Source: Cupriavidus basilensis
GTDB taxonomy: Bacteria > Pseudomonadota > Gammaproteobacteria > Burkholderiales > Burkholderiaceae
Assembly (NCBI RefSeq): GCF_029335485.1
Contig: NZ_JARJLM010000262.1
Span: 1-34,464 of the forward strand
Length of the DNA: 34,464 nucleotides
Direction: 5' to 3'
Shown piece after piece: positions 15,795 through 23,199 of this stretch. Below the pieces are notes generated by a model. That model was not told where the DNA came from, did no database searches, and saw only the letters and a list, made by a program, of their open reading frames with translations. The translations under genes were made by a program, and so were the position numbers. Position 1 is the stretch's first letter; each line of letters begins with the position of its first letter.

Positions 15795-16586
15795 TCAGCC
15801 GGAGAAATCGCCATGCCGCCCGGCGCCGCCGACAAAGCGGGCGGCGCCCTGGATGCCTTCCTCGAACACGACCGGGGTGCCATTGGCGCCCTCGGCGCGC
15901 AGGGCGTCGGCCAGCGGCAGGTCCCACTGCCCGTAGGCGGAGGCACGGTCGGCCAGCATGCAACGCTGGGGAAACGCCGCCAGCTCATGCGCCAGCGCCT
16001 CGGCGGCAGCGCGGGCCTGGCCCGGCTCGACCACGCGGTTGGCCAGGCCCATCGCCAGCGCCTCTCCGGCGGCTACCGCGCGGCCGCTCAGGATCATGTC
16101 GAGCGCACGGCCCATGCCGACGATGCGCGGCAACCGTACCGTGCCGCCGTCGATCAGCGGCACGCCCCAGCGCCGGCAGAAGACCCCGAACACCGCGTCG
16201 CGCTCGGCCACGCGCAGGTCCGCCAGCAGCGCCAGTTCCAGCCCGCCCGCCACCGCATAGCCGCTGACCGCGGCAATCAGCGGCTTGGACAAGGCCATCC
16301 GGCTAGGCCCCATCGGCCCCGCGCCGCCGCCTTGCGGATCGAGTTCGTGGCGGCGCGCGGGGTCGCCCACCGCTGACAGATCCGCGCCGCCGCAGAAGTG
16401 CCCGCCAGCGCCCCACAGCACTGCCACTCGCAGCGCGGGGTCGGACTCGAACTGCGTAAAGGCCGTCCGCAGCGCCAGCGCCATGGGGCCGTCCACGGCG
16501 TTGCGCTTGTCGGCGCGGTCCAGAATGATGGTATATACCGGGCCGGTGGTTTCGGTCCTGACATATGGGTTGGGCAGATTGTCCAT
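15795..16586 (-). CDS. Enoyl-CoA hydratase/isomerase (crotonase) family protein
   Basis: A 263-residue crotonase-fold protein acting on CoA esters. The oxyanion-hole and CoA-binding features are HFCGGADLSAVGD at 63-75 and SGYAVAGGLELALLADLRVA. Glu117 matches the first catalytic Glu of enoyl-CoA hydratase, but the second Glu (in FGxPE) is missing: the equivalent stretch is FGVFCRRWGVPLIDGG, with Cys137 there. It may therefore be an isomerase, hydrolase or one-Glu hydratase rather than a standard hydratase. The start is uncertain: the ATG at 16586 fits family length, while an upstream GTG at 16649 would add 21 residues; neither has a clear ribosome site. First gene of the likely three-gene operon, divergent from the PaaX-type regulator. 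Confidence 0.88.
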   Translation of the reverse strand: MDNLPNPYVRTETTGPVYTIILDRADKRNAVDGPMALALRTAFTQFESDPALRVAVLWGAGGHFCGGADLSAVGDPARRHELDPQGGGAGPMGPSRMALSKPLIAAVSGYAVAGGLELALLADLRVAERDAVFGVFCRRWGVPLIDGGTVRLPRIVGMGRALDMILSGRAVAAGEALAMGLANRVVEPGQARAAAEALAHELAAFPQRCMLADRASAYGQWDLPLADALRAEGANGTPVVFEEGIQGAARFVGGAGRHGDFSG

Positions 16587-16682
16587 GATCGTGGTCGCGT
16601 CGTTGGTGGGCAGGCTGGTTTCGGTTTGCCTGGGGTTGCCCTGGCTCACCGGGGTGTTCGCCTAGGTGTTTCTCCAAATACC

Positions 16683-16730
16683 GGAATATTTCACTAAATG
16701 ATATATATGTGTCATGAAAAGAAATATTTC
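16683..16730. promoter_or_regulatory. Putative operator for the PaaX-type regulator
   Basis: The divergent gap is sharply AT-rich here. GAAATATTTC at 16721-16730 is a perfect 10-bp palindrome, and GGAATATTTC at 16683-16692 repeats it with one change, 38 bp away. Between them ATGATA-N6-TGTCAT (16698-16715) forms an imperfect dyad. This is the only sequence in the gap with regulator-like symmetry, so it is a likely control region for the crotonase operon and the PaaX-family gene. Confidence 0.5.
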
Positions 16731-16813
16731 TCGTTTACCCTTCACCGAACTGACTGGACGCCCCGCGTCGTTTCCTGTTCCCAGGCTGCCCACAGTGCCC
16801 CCCGGCGTCACCC

Positions 16814-17611
16814 ATGCACGACATTGAGATCCGCGAGCCTTCCGCCACCGACCTGGTGCTCGACCTGCTCTTCGGCCACCCCGAGCGAGCCCTGCCGGTG
16901 CAATTGCTGGCGCGCGGTGCCGAGGTGATGGGCATCGGCACGCCGAGCGTGCGCGTGGCCCTGACGCGGCTGCAGCGGCAAGGCCGCATCGTCAAGACCG
17001 AGCGCGGCTGCTATGCGGTGGTGCCGGAAGGCAATCCGGTCTACGACGAAGTCGAGCACTGGTTCGAAAAGGAAAGCCGGCTGGAGCAGTGGAGCGGAAA
17101 CTGGCTGGTGGTGCAGGACGCCGCCGTGGCGCGCAGCGCAAAGACCGCATGGCGGCACCATGAGCGCGCGCTGGCGCTGTCCGGCTTTCGCCCGCTCGCG
17201 GCCGGCATCAATGTCCGCCCCGACAATCTCGCCGGCGGTGCCCCGGCCATGCGCGCGACGCTGTCCCGGCTCGGCATGGCCGGCGCGAGCCTGCTCTTCG
17301 TCGGGCGCGAGTTCGATGCGGATACCGCCGCGCGCATGGCGCGGCTGTGGGACGTGCCGACGCTGCAATCGACCTATCGCCGCGCGCTGGCCCAGCTCGA
17401 GCGCAGCCGCGCAAAAGTGGCGCGCATGGCGCCGGACGCCGGCGCGCGCGAAACCATGCTGGTGGTGCGCGCCATCATCCGCGCCATTGTGCGCGATCCG
17501 CTGCTGCCCGAGGCCATCATGGACCCGGCGCCCCGCCGCGCCCTGATCGAGGCCACCCGTGCCTATCAGCTGCAGGCGCGCACGCTGTGGGTGGGGCTGC
17601 TCGGCGGCTAG
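16814..17611 (+). CDS. PaaX-family transcriptional regulator
   Basis: A 265-residue PaaX-like regulator. The N-terminal winged helix (about residues 12-75) contains VLDLLFGHPERALPVQ, GIGTPSVRVALTRLQRQG and a beta-wing TERGCYAVV. The middle and C-terminal parts (WLVVQD, ALALSGFRPLAAGINVRPDN, and a helical end LVVRAIIRAIVRDPLLPEAI) match the PaaX and PaaX-C layout. PaaX represses phenylacetate genes and is released by phenylacetyl-CoA, so this protein may sense an aryl- or acyl-CoA made by the divergent ligase; that is inference. The ATG at 16814 has no clear ribosome site. Part of its coding sequence (16858-16885) is duplicated at 14024-14051. Confidence 0.9.
   Translation: MHDIEIREPSATDLVLDLLFGHPERALPVQLLARGAEVMGIGTPSVRVALTRLQRQGRIVKTERGCYAVVPEGNPVYDEVEHWFEKESRLEQWSGNWLVVQDAAVARSAKTAWRHHERALALSGFRPLAAGINVRPDNLAGGAPAMRATLSRLGMAGASLLFVGREFDADTAARMARLWDVPTLQSTYRRALAQLERSRAKVARMAPDAGARETMLVVRAIIRAIVRDPLLPEAIMDPAPRRALIEATRAYQLQARTLWVGLLGG
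16858..16885 (+). repeat. 28-bp repeat, copy within the PaaX-family gene
   Basis: Identical to 14024-14051. Here it is coding (residues 16-24 of the PaaX-type protein), so this is probably the source copy and the other a partial duplication. The pair forms direct repeats about 2.8 kb apart. Confidence 0.9.
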
Positions 17612-17805
17612 TCCCTGCACGGGAGCAGGCGCCCGTTCGCCGCTGGCTGGTGCCGGCCACGCCTCGCCAAGCGGCGGCGACTCACGTAAACTGGCTGGAA
17701 CTTATGCGACGCATCGCGCCCTCAGTAGAGTGACGCGCGCCGGTTGATTCGGGGCCCTCCGGGACCTTGCGCCGTATTCACGCTGGCCAAGACAAGGAGT
17801 ACAGG

Positions 17806-19260
17806 GTGAGCATGCCCGATTTCGACATGGTGCTGTTTGGCGGCACCGGGGACCTGGCGCGGCGCAAGCTGCTGCCGGCGCTGTTCGATGCGCATCGCGC
17901 GGGATTGCTGCACCCCGCCGCCCGCATTCTTGCCACCGGCAGCCATCCGCTTTCCACCGGGGACTATGTCGGCTCGCTGGAGCAAAGCGTGCGTCCCGGC
18001 CTCGAGCATGCGCCGCCGGAGGCCTGGGCCAGCTTCCTGGCCCGCGTCAGCTACGTGCAGGCCGATGCGCGCGAGCCTGCGCATTTCGACGCGCTGGCGC
18101 GCAAGGTGCTGGAGCGTGCGCCCGCGGTGGTGGTCTGCTATCTCGCCACCGCGCCGCATATTTTTGTGCCCATCTGCGAGCAACTGGCGCGTACGGGCCT
18201 CAATCATCCCAATGTCCGCATCGTGCTGGAAAAGCCGCTGGGGCATGACCTGCCTTCTTCCGACGCGATCAACTCGGCCGTGGCCCAGTTCTTCGCGGAA
18301 GACCAGATCTACCGGATCGATCACTATCTCGGCAAGGAGTCGGTGCAGAACCTGATGGCGATCCGCTTCGGCAATGCGCTGTTCGAGCCGCTCTGGCGCC
18401 GCGAATGGGTGCAGGATGTGCAGATCACCATCGCCGAGGAGCTCGGCGTGGAAACGCGCGGCGACTTCTACGACCGCACCGGCGCGCTGCGCGACATGGT
18501 GCAGAACCACCTGCTGCAACTGCTGTGCATGGTGGCGATGGAGCCGCCCACCAGCCTGTCCGAAGACGCCATCCGCGACGAGAAGATCAAGATACTGAAG
18601 GCGCTCAAGCCCATCACGCCGCAGGACGTGGCCGAGAAGACCGTGCGTGGCCAGTATCGCGCCGGCGCCGTGGGCGGCAAGCCGGTGCCGGGCTACCTGG
18701 ACGAGAAGGGTATTGCGGCCGACAGCCATACCGAGACCTTCGTCGCGATCAAGGCCGAGATCGCCAACTGGCGCTGGTCGGGCGTGCCGTTCTACCTGCG
18801 CACGGGCAAGCGCATGCAGTCGCGCGTGGCGGAGATCGTGATCCACTTCCGCGATGTGCCGCATGCGATCTTCCCGCGCCCGCTGACGCTGTCGCCGCAG
18901 AACCGCCTGGTGATCCGGCTGCAGCCCGAGGAGAGCATCCGCCTGTACTTCCTGGTCAAGCAGCCGGGCGACACCGTGGCGCTCGCGCCCACTTCGCTCG
19001 ACCTGGACTTCGCCAACTCCTTCAAGGTGCGCCGCGCGGGCGCCTACGAGCGCCTGCTGCTCGACGTCATCCGCGGCCGGCTCGGCTTGTTCGTGCGCCG
19101 CGACGAGCAGGCGCAGGCCTGGCGCTGGGTGGAGCCCATCCTCGACACCTGGGGCCAGAGCACCGTGCCGCCCAAGCCGTATACCGCCGGCACCTGGGGG
19201 CCGGCCGCATCGTCCGCGCTGATGTCGCGCGACGGTTCGCTCTGGCACGAAGAGGTGTAG
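17806..19260 (+). CDS. zwf: Glucose-6-phosphate 1-dehydrogenase
   Basis: A 484-residue enzyme oxidising glucose 6-phosphate to 6-phosphogluconolactone with NAD(P). The coenzyme motif FGGTGDLARRKLLPAL is at residues 11-26, EKPLG at 142-146, and the substrate/active-site motif RIDHYLGKE at 170-178 with its catalytic His. The rest follows the family to the C terminus, and length is normal. The start is GTG at 17806 because AAGGAG at 17794-17799 is six bases upstream; an ATG two codons later is less well spaced. It heads a cluster with pgl and glk, which together turn glucose into 6-phosphogluconate, feeding the Entner-Doudoroff or pentose phosphate route. Confidence 0.97.
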   Translation: MSMPDFDMVLFGGTGDLARRKLLPALFDAHRAGLLHPAARILATGSHPLSTGDYVGSLEQSVRPGLEHAPPEAWASFLARVSYVQADAREPAHFDALARKVLERAPAVVVCYLATAPHIFVPICEQLARTGLNHPNVRIVLEKPLGHDLPSSDAINSAVAQFFAEDQIYRIDHYLGKESVQNLMAIRFGNALFEPLWRREWVQDVQITIAEELGVETRGDFYDRTGALRDMVQNHLLQLLCMVAMEPPTSLSEDAIRDEKIKILKALKPITPQDVAEKTVRGQYRAGAVGGKPVPGYLDEKGIAADSHTETFVAIKAEIANWRWSGVPFYLRTGKRMQSRVAEIVIHFRDVPHAIFPRPLTLSPQNRLVIRLQPEESIRLYFLVKQPGDTVALAPTSLDLDFANSFKVRRAGAYERLLLDVIRGRLGLFVRRDEQAQAWRWVEPILDTWGQSTVPPKPYTAGTWGPAASSALMSRDGSLWHEEV

Positions 19261-19302
19261 GCCGCGCCGGCGCAGGATTTCCTGGCAACCCTTGCCACCT
19301 AT

Positions 19303-19326
19303 CACCCTCACCTTCACCCTTACCCT
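19303..19326. repeat. Degenerate 6-bp tandem repeat upstream of pgl
   Basis: Four adjacent pyrimidine-rich hexamers (CACCCT, CACCTT, CACCCT, TACCCT) fill the short zwf-pgl gap just ahead of the AGGAG ribosome site. They may be slippage-derived. Any effect on pgl translation is speculative. Confidence 0.7.
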
Positions 19327-19342
19327 GACAGGAGACAGAGCC

Positions 19343-20023
19343 ATGCGACGCTACGAACATACCTCCGAGGCGGAACTGGCCGAAGCGATGGCGATCTCGG
19401 TGGGCCATGCGCTCGCGCTTGCCATCGGCGTGAACGGCTGGGCCGTGCTGGCGGTGTCCGGCGGCCGCTCGCCGGTGGCGTTGTTCGAGCGCCTGCGCCA
19501 CCGCACTGTTCGCTGGGAGGCCGTCACCATCACGCTGGTCGACGAGCGCGTGGTGCCGCCGGACCATGAGGACAGCAACGGCGCGCTGGTGCGCCGGCAC
19601 CTGCTGCGCGACGCCGCAGCCAAGGCGGCCTTTGTGCCGCTGGTGGCCGATGCCGCCGAGGTGGCCGATCCGGCCGGCGCCGTCGCGCGGCTGAACGCGG
19701 CCTGGCGCCAGCCCGACGTGGTGGTGCTCGGCATGGGCGAGGACGGCCACACCGCCTCGCTGTTCCCGGAGGCGCCGGAGCTGGAGCGGGCCCTGTCCGA
19801 TACGCAGCCAGGCTACCTGGTGACGCATCCGCGAGAGGCGCCGCATGCGCGCGTCACGCTCAACCTGGCGGCGCTGCTGGCTGCCGATCGCGTCTTCCTG
19901 TCGTTCGCGGGCGCGGTCAAGGCCGCGGTGTTCGCGCGCGCCTGCAAGGGCCCGACCCCGGCGTTGCCGGTCAGCCTGGTGATGAGCCGCCATCGCCACG
20001 GCACCGATGTCTTCTCGGCCTGA
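19343..20023 (+). CDS. pgl: 6-phosphogluconolactonase
   Basis: A 226-residue lactonase of the NagB/RpiA-like fold that hydrolyses 6-phosphogluconolactone to 6-phosphogluconate. Family motifs are AVSGGRSP (37-44), TLVDERVVPPDHEDSN (64-79) and GMGEDGHTASLFP (130-142), the last holding the catalytic Asp/His region. ATG at 19343 follows AGGAG (19330-19334). It lies 82 bp after zwf and touches glk, as expected for one transcript in which each product is the next enzyme's partner. Length is normal. Confidence 0.95.
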   Translation: MRRYEHTSEAELAEAMAISVGHALALAIGVNGWAVLAVSGGRSPVALFERLRHRTVRWEAVTITLVDERVVPPDHEDSNGALVRRHLLRDAAAKAAFVPLVADAAEVADPAGAVARLNAAWRQPDVVVLGMGEDGHTASLFPEAPELERALSDTQPGYLVTHPREAPHARVTLNLAALLAADRVFLSFAGAVKAAVFARACKGPTPALPVSLVMSRHRHGTDVFSA

Positions 20024-20027
20024 CGCC

Positions 20028-21038
20028 ATGCCTGGCTATCCACGCTTGCTTGGCGACGTCGGCGGCACCAATGTGCGCTTTGCACTGGAAACCGCGCCGC
20101 AGCGCATCGGGCCGGTCACCGCGTTCAAGGTGGCCGACTACCCTTCGCTGGAGGCCGCCATTCGCCATTACCTGGCGGCGCTGCCGAGCGGCGGCGCGCG
20201 GCCCCGCTACGCGGCGGTGGGGCTTGCCAATCCGGTGACCGGCGACCGCGTGAAGCTGACCAACCACGCCTGGGCCTTTTCCATCTCGGAGATGCAGCGC
20301 GCGCTCGGGCTGGACCTGCTGCTGGCCATCAACGATTTCACCGCGCTGGCGCTGGGTTTGCCGCATCTCGGCAAAGGTGGCCTGACGCTGCTGCGCGAAG
20401 GTACCGCCGTGGCCGGCGCGCCGATGGCGCTGGTCGGGCCCGGCACCGGGCTGGGCGTGTCCGGCCTGGTGCCGGCACGCAGCGGCCCGGCGGTGGCGCT
20501 GGCCGGCGAGGGCGGCCATATCGAGCTGATGCCCGACACCGACGATGAATGGATTGCCTGGCGCGCGGCGCACAAGGCCTTTGGCCGGGTCTCGGCCGAG
20601 CGTCTTCTGTCGGGCATGGGACTATCGCTGATCCACGCGGCGCTGCACGCAGAAACGGGTACGCCCCTGGCGCGGCCGCTTGCGCCGGCGCAGGTCACCG
20701 AGGGTGCCATCCGGGACGCCGACCCGATATGCCAGCGCGCGTTCGCCGTATTCTGTGGCCTGCTCGGCTCCGTGGCGGCCGATATTGCATTGGTGCTGGG
20801 CGCGCGCGGTGGCGTTTACCTGGGCGGCGGCATCGTGCCGCGCTTCGTGCCCGCGCTGCAGGCCTCCGCATTCAACGCGCGGTTTACGGCGAAGGGCCGC
20901 ATGGCCGCCTACCTGGAAAGCTTGCCCGTCCATGTCATCACGGCGCAGTTCCCCTCCCTGCCCGGGCTGGCGCAGGCGCTGGCCGAAGCGCTCGCCCACG
21001 GCGGGCAAAACCGCTACGTTTCACCCTTCTCCACTTAA
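20028..21038 (+). CDS. glk: Glucokinase
   Basis: A 336-residue ATP-dependent glucokinase of the Glk (not ROK) group, making glucose 6-phosphate for Zwf. ATP-binding LLGDVGGTNVRFAL is at 7-20, the catalytic Asp103 is in AINDFTAL, and GPGTGLGVS (137-145), GEGGHIEL (160-167) and LSGMGLS follow. The start is taken as the ATG at 20028, four bases after the pgl stop; an in-frame ATG at 20007 overlapping pgl is the alternative. Residues 207-212 (HAETGT) are encoded by a copy of the dispersed 18-bp repeat, in a variable-looking loop, without breaking the frame. The two-component genes follow 34 bp later on the same strand. Confidence 0.95.
   Translation: MPGYPRLLGDVGGTNVRFALETAPQRIGPVTAFKVADYPSLEAAIRHYLAALPSGGARPRYAAVGLANPVTGDRVKLTNHAWAFSISEMQRALGLDLLLAINDFTALALGLPHLGKGGLTLLREGTAVAGAPMALVGPGTGLGVSGLVPARSGPAVALAGEGGHIELMPDTDDEWIAWRAAHKAFGRVSAERLLSGMGLSLIHAALHAETGTPLARPLAPAQVTEGAIRDADPICQRAFAVFCGLLGSVAADIALVLGARGGVYLGGGIVPRFVPALQASAFNARFTAKGRMAAYLESLPVHVITAQFPSLPGLAQALAEALAHGGQNRYVSPFST
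20647..20664 (+). repeat. Dispersed 18-bp repeat, copy 3 (inside glk)
   Basis: The same ACGCAGAAACGGGTACGC core, here within glk and read as HAETGT. The TTTG extension seen in three other copies is replaced by CCCT. It is the only coding copy, and it is in frame because the element adds no stop. Confidence 0.95.
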
Positions 21039-21072
21039 CCGCTTAACCATCAAGCTGACCCCGGACCTGACC

Positions 21073-21789
21073 ATGCGAGTATTGCTGGTGGAAGACGACG
21101 CCATGATCGGCGATAGCGTGAAGACCGCGCTGCGCCAGGAGGGCTTTGCAGTCGACTGGGTGCAGGACGGCGAGGCTGGCCTGGCGGCCGCCACCCCGTC
21201 CGGCGGCCCGGACGGCGAGCCCTGCTACGCGCTGATCCTGCTCGATCTCGGTTTGCCGCGCCGCTCGGGGCTGGAGGTGCTGGCCGCGCTGCGCGCGCGC
21301 GGCGTGAACACGCCAGTGCTGATCCTGACCGCGCGCGACGCCGTGGCCGATCGCGTGGCGGGCCTCAACGCCGGTGCCGACGATTACCTGGTCAAGCCTT
21401 TCGACCTGCAGGAGCTGGCGGCGCGCATGCACGCGCTGGCGCGCCGCGCCGAAGGGCGTGCCGAGCCGCTGCTGCGCTACGGCGCCATCGTGATCAATCC
21501 GGCCACGCGCGAGGTCGCCCTCGACGGCGAGCCGGTGAAACTCTCCGCGCGCGAGTTCGGCCTGCTGTCGGCGCTGCTGGCGCGGCCCGGCAAGGTGTGG
21601 TCGGTGCCGCAACTGGAAGAGCGCCTGTACGGCTGGGGCGACGAAGTGGGCAGCAATACGGTGGAGGTGTATATCCATGCGCTGCGCAAGAAGTTCGGCG
21701 CGCCGCTGATCCGCAATATCCGCGGCGTGGGTTATGTCGTGCCCAAGCTGGACGATAGCGCGCCTGCCTCGCCCGGGAGTGCGGGCTGA
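21073..21789 (+). CDS. OmpR/PhoB-type response regulator
   Basis: A 238-residue two-component response regulator. The receiver (residues 1-120) has the acidic pair Asp8/Asp9, phosphoacceptor Asp58 (LILLDLGLP), Thr86 and Lys108 (DDYLVKPFD). The C-terminal winged helix (about 138-228) carries LSAREFGLLSALLARPGKVWS and SNTVEVYIHALRKKFG. It resembles the QseB/TctD/PmrA group. A Gly/Pro-rich insert (about residues 41-50) lengthens the receiver ahead of the phosphorylation strand. Its stop overlaps the start of the kinase gene by one base, so the pair is co-translated. It follows glk closely, suggesting that sugar catabolism and this signal are transcribed together. Confidence 0.95.
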   Translation: MRVLLVEDDAMIGDSVKTALRQEGFAVDWVQDGEAGLAAATPSGGPDGEPCYALILLDLGLPRRSGLEVLAALRARGVNTPVLILTARDAVADRVAGLNAGADDYLVKPFDLQELAARMHALARRAEGRAEPLLRYGAIVINPATREVALDGEPVKLSAREFGLLSALLARPGKVWSVPQLEERLYGWGDEVGSNTVEVYIHALRKKFGAPLIRNIRGVGYVVPKLDDSAPASPGSAG

Positions 21790-23156
21790 TGCGTTCGATC
21801 CAGAGAACCCTGCTGTGGTGGCTGGCGCTGGGTTTGCTGGCCGGCATCGCCATCGCCACCGCGCTGATCTTCGGCCAGGCCCGGCAGGAAGCCAATGCGC
21901 TGTTCGACTACCAGATGAAGCAGGTGGCGGCGGCGCTGCCCAGCCAGTTCGCCAATCCGGTCATGCCGTCGTTCGGGCCGGTGGAGCCGCCAGGCGCAGC
22001 AGTGGCGCCGGGCGACAGCCTGTTCCATTCCGACGAAGACGTGGTGATCCATATCTGGGACGGATCGGGCCGCAGCCTTTACCTTTCGCACGCGCATCCG
22101 TCGCTGCCGCCGCGCGCCGAGCTGGGCTTCTCCAATGTCAGGACCGACGAGGGCGAATGGCGCATCTACAGCGTGCAGCTCGGCCCGGCCGTGGTGCAGA
22201 TCGCGCAGCCCATGTCGGCGCGCAACGAGTTGGCCGCGCGCATGGCGATGCGCACCGTGGCGCCCTTGCTGCTGCTGCTGCCCCTGATCGGCTGGCTGGT
22301 GTGGATTGCGGTGGGGAGGGGCTTGCGGCCCCTGCGCGAGATCGCGGCCGAGGTGCGCGAGCGCGACGCCAATGCGCTCGCGCCACTAGCCGTCAGCCGC
22401 ATGCCGGACGAGATTGCGCCGCTGACGCTGGCGCTCAACCAGTTGTTGGCGCGGCTGTCGCATGCCATCGATACCCAGCGCGCCTTCGTGGCCGATGCCG
22501 CGCATGCACTGCGCACGCCGCTGGCCGCGCTGCAGTTGCAGGTCCAGCTGGTGGAGCGCGCCGATAGCGCCGAGGCGCGCCAGGAGGCGGTGGGCAAGCT
22601 GCGCCAGGGTCTGGAGCGGCTCACCCATATGGTGGCCCAGTTGCTGACGCTGGCGCGCCAGGAGCCCGGTGCCGCGCTGCCGTCCCACGAGGCGGTGGAC
22701 CTGCGCGTGCTGGCCGGCACTGTGGTGGCGGAGATGACCCAGGCAGCGCTCGATCGCCACATCGACCTCGGCCTGGATGCCGGCCCGGGCCCGGTCGCGG
22801 TGTGCGGCGACGTGGATGCGCTGCGCATCCTCCTGACCAACCTGATCGACAACGCGCTGCGCTACGTGCCGGCCGGTGGCAGGGTCGACGTGCAGGCCTG
22901 CCGTATTCCGGCCGCCCAGGGCAGGGCCGGCGCGGACACGGTGGAACTCGTGGTACGCGACGATGGCCCCGGGATTCCGGCCGCCGAGCGCGAGCGCGTG
23001 TTCGACCGTTTCTACCGCGTGCCGGAAGCCCCCACCGGCGGCAGCGGCCTGGGCCTGGCCATCGTCGCCGAGATCGCGCAAACGCACGGCGCGCGCGTCT
23101 CGCTGGAAGATGCGGCGCCGGGGCTGCGTGTGCGGGTGGTGTTTCCGGCGGGCTAG
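21789..23156 (+). CDS. Sensor histidine kinase (QseC/TctE-like)
   Basis: A 455-residue inner-membrane kinase partnered with the preceding regulator. Membrane helices lie at about 9-29 and 158-176, with a periplasmic sensor loop of about 128 residues between them. The H-box is FVADAAHALRTPL with His239; the N-box includes NLIDNALRY (Asn355), the G1 box DDGPGIP (391-397) and the G2 box GSGLGLAIV (418-426). The residue after the phospho-His, normally Glu or Asp in this family, is Ala240, which may change kinase or phosphatase balance. The ligand is unknown; the link to zwf-pgl-glk suggests a carbon-source signal, by position only. Confidence 0.94.
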   Translation: MRSIQRTLLWWLALGLLAGIAIATALIFGQARQEANALFDYQMKQVAAALPSQFANPVMPSFGPVEPPGAAVAPGDSLFHSDEDVVIHIWDGSGRSLYLSHAHPSLPPRAELGFSNVRTDEGEWRIYSVQLGPAVVQIAQPMSARNELAARMAMRTVAPLLLLLPLIGWLVWIAVGRGLRPLREIAAEVRERDANALAPLAVSRMPDEIAPLTLALNQLLARLSHAIDTQRAFVADAAHALRTPLAALQLQVQLVERADSAEARQEAVGKLRQGLERLTHMVAQLLTLARQEPGAALPSHEAVDLRVLAGTVVAEMTQAALDRHIDLGLDAGPGPVAVCGDVDALRILLTNLIDNALRYVPAGGRVDVQACRIPAAQGRAGADTVELVVRDDGPGIPAAERERVFDRFYRVPEAPTGGSGLGLAIVAEIAQTHGARVSLEDAAPGLRVRVVFPAG

Positions 23157-23173
23157 GGGGCTCGCCCGCGCAA

Positions 23174-23199
23174 CCGGCAGGCTCCGCTCAGCCTACCGG
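23174..23199. terminator. Possible hairpin between convergent genes
   Basis: CCGGCAGGC at 23174-23182 pairs with GCCTACCGG at 23191-23199 (one mismatch) around an 8-base loop, between the kinase stop and the end of the convergent dehydrogenase gene. No T-tract follows on either strand, so terminator function is uncertain. Confidence 0.35.
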
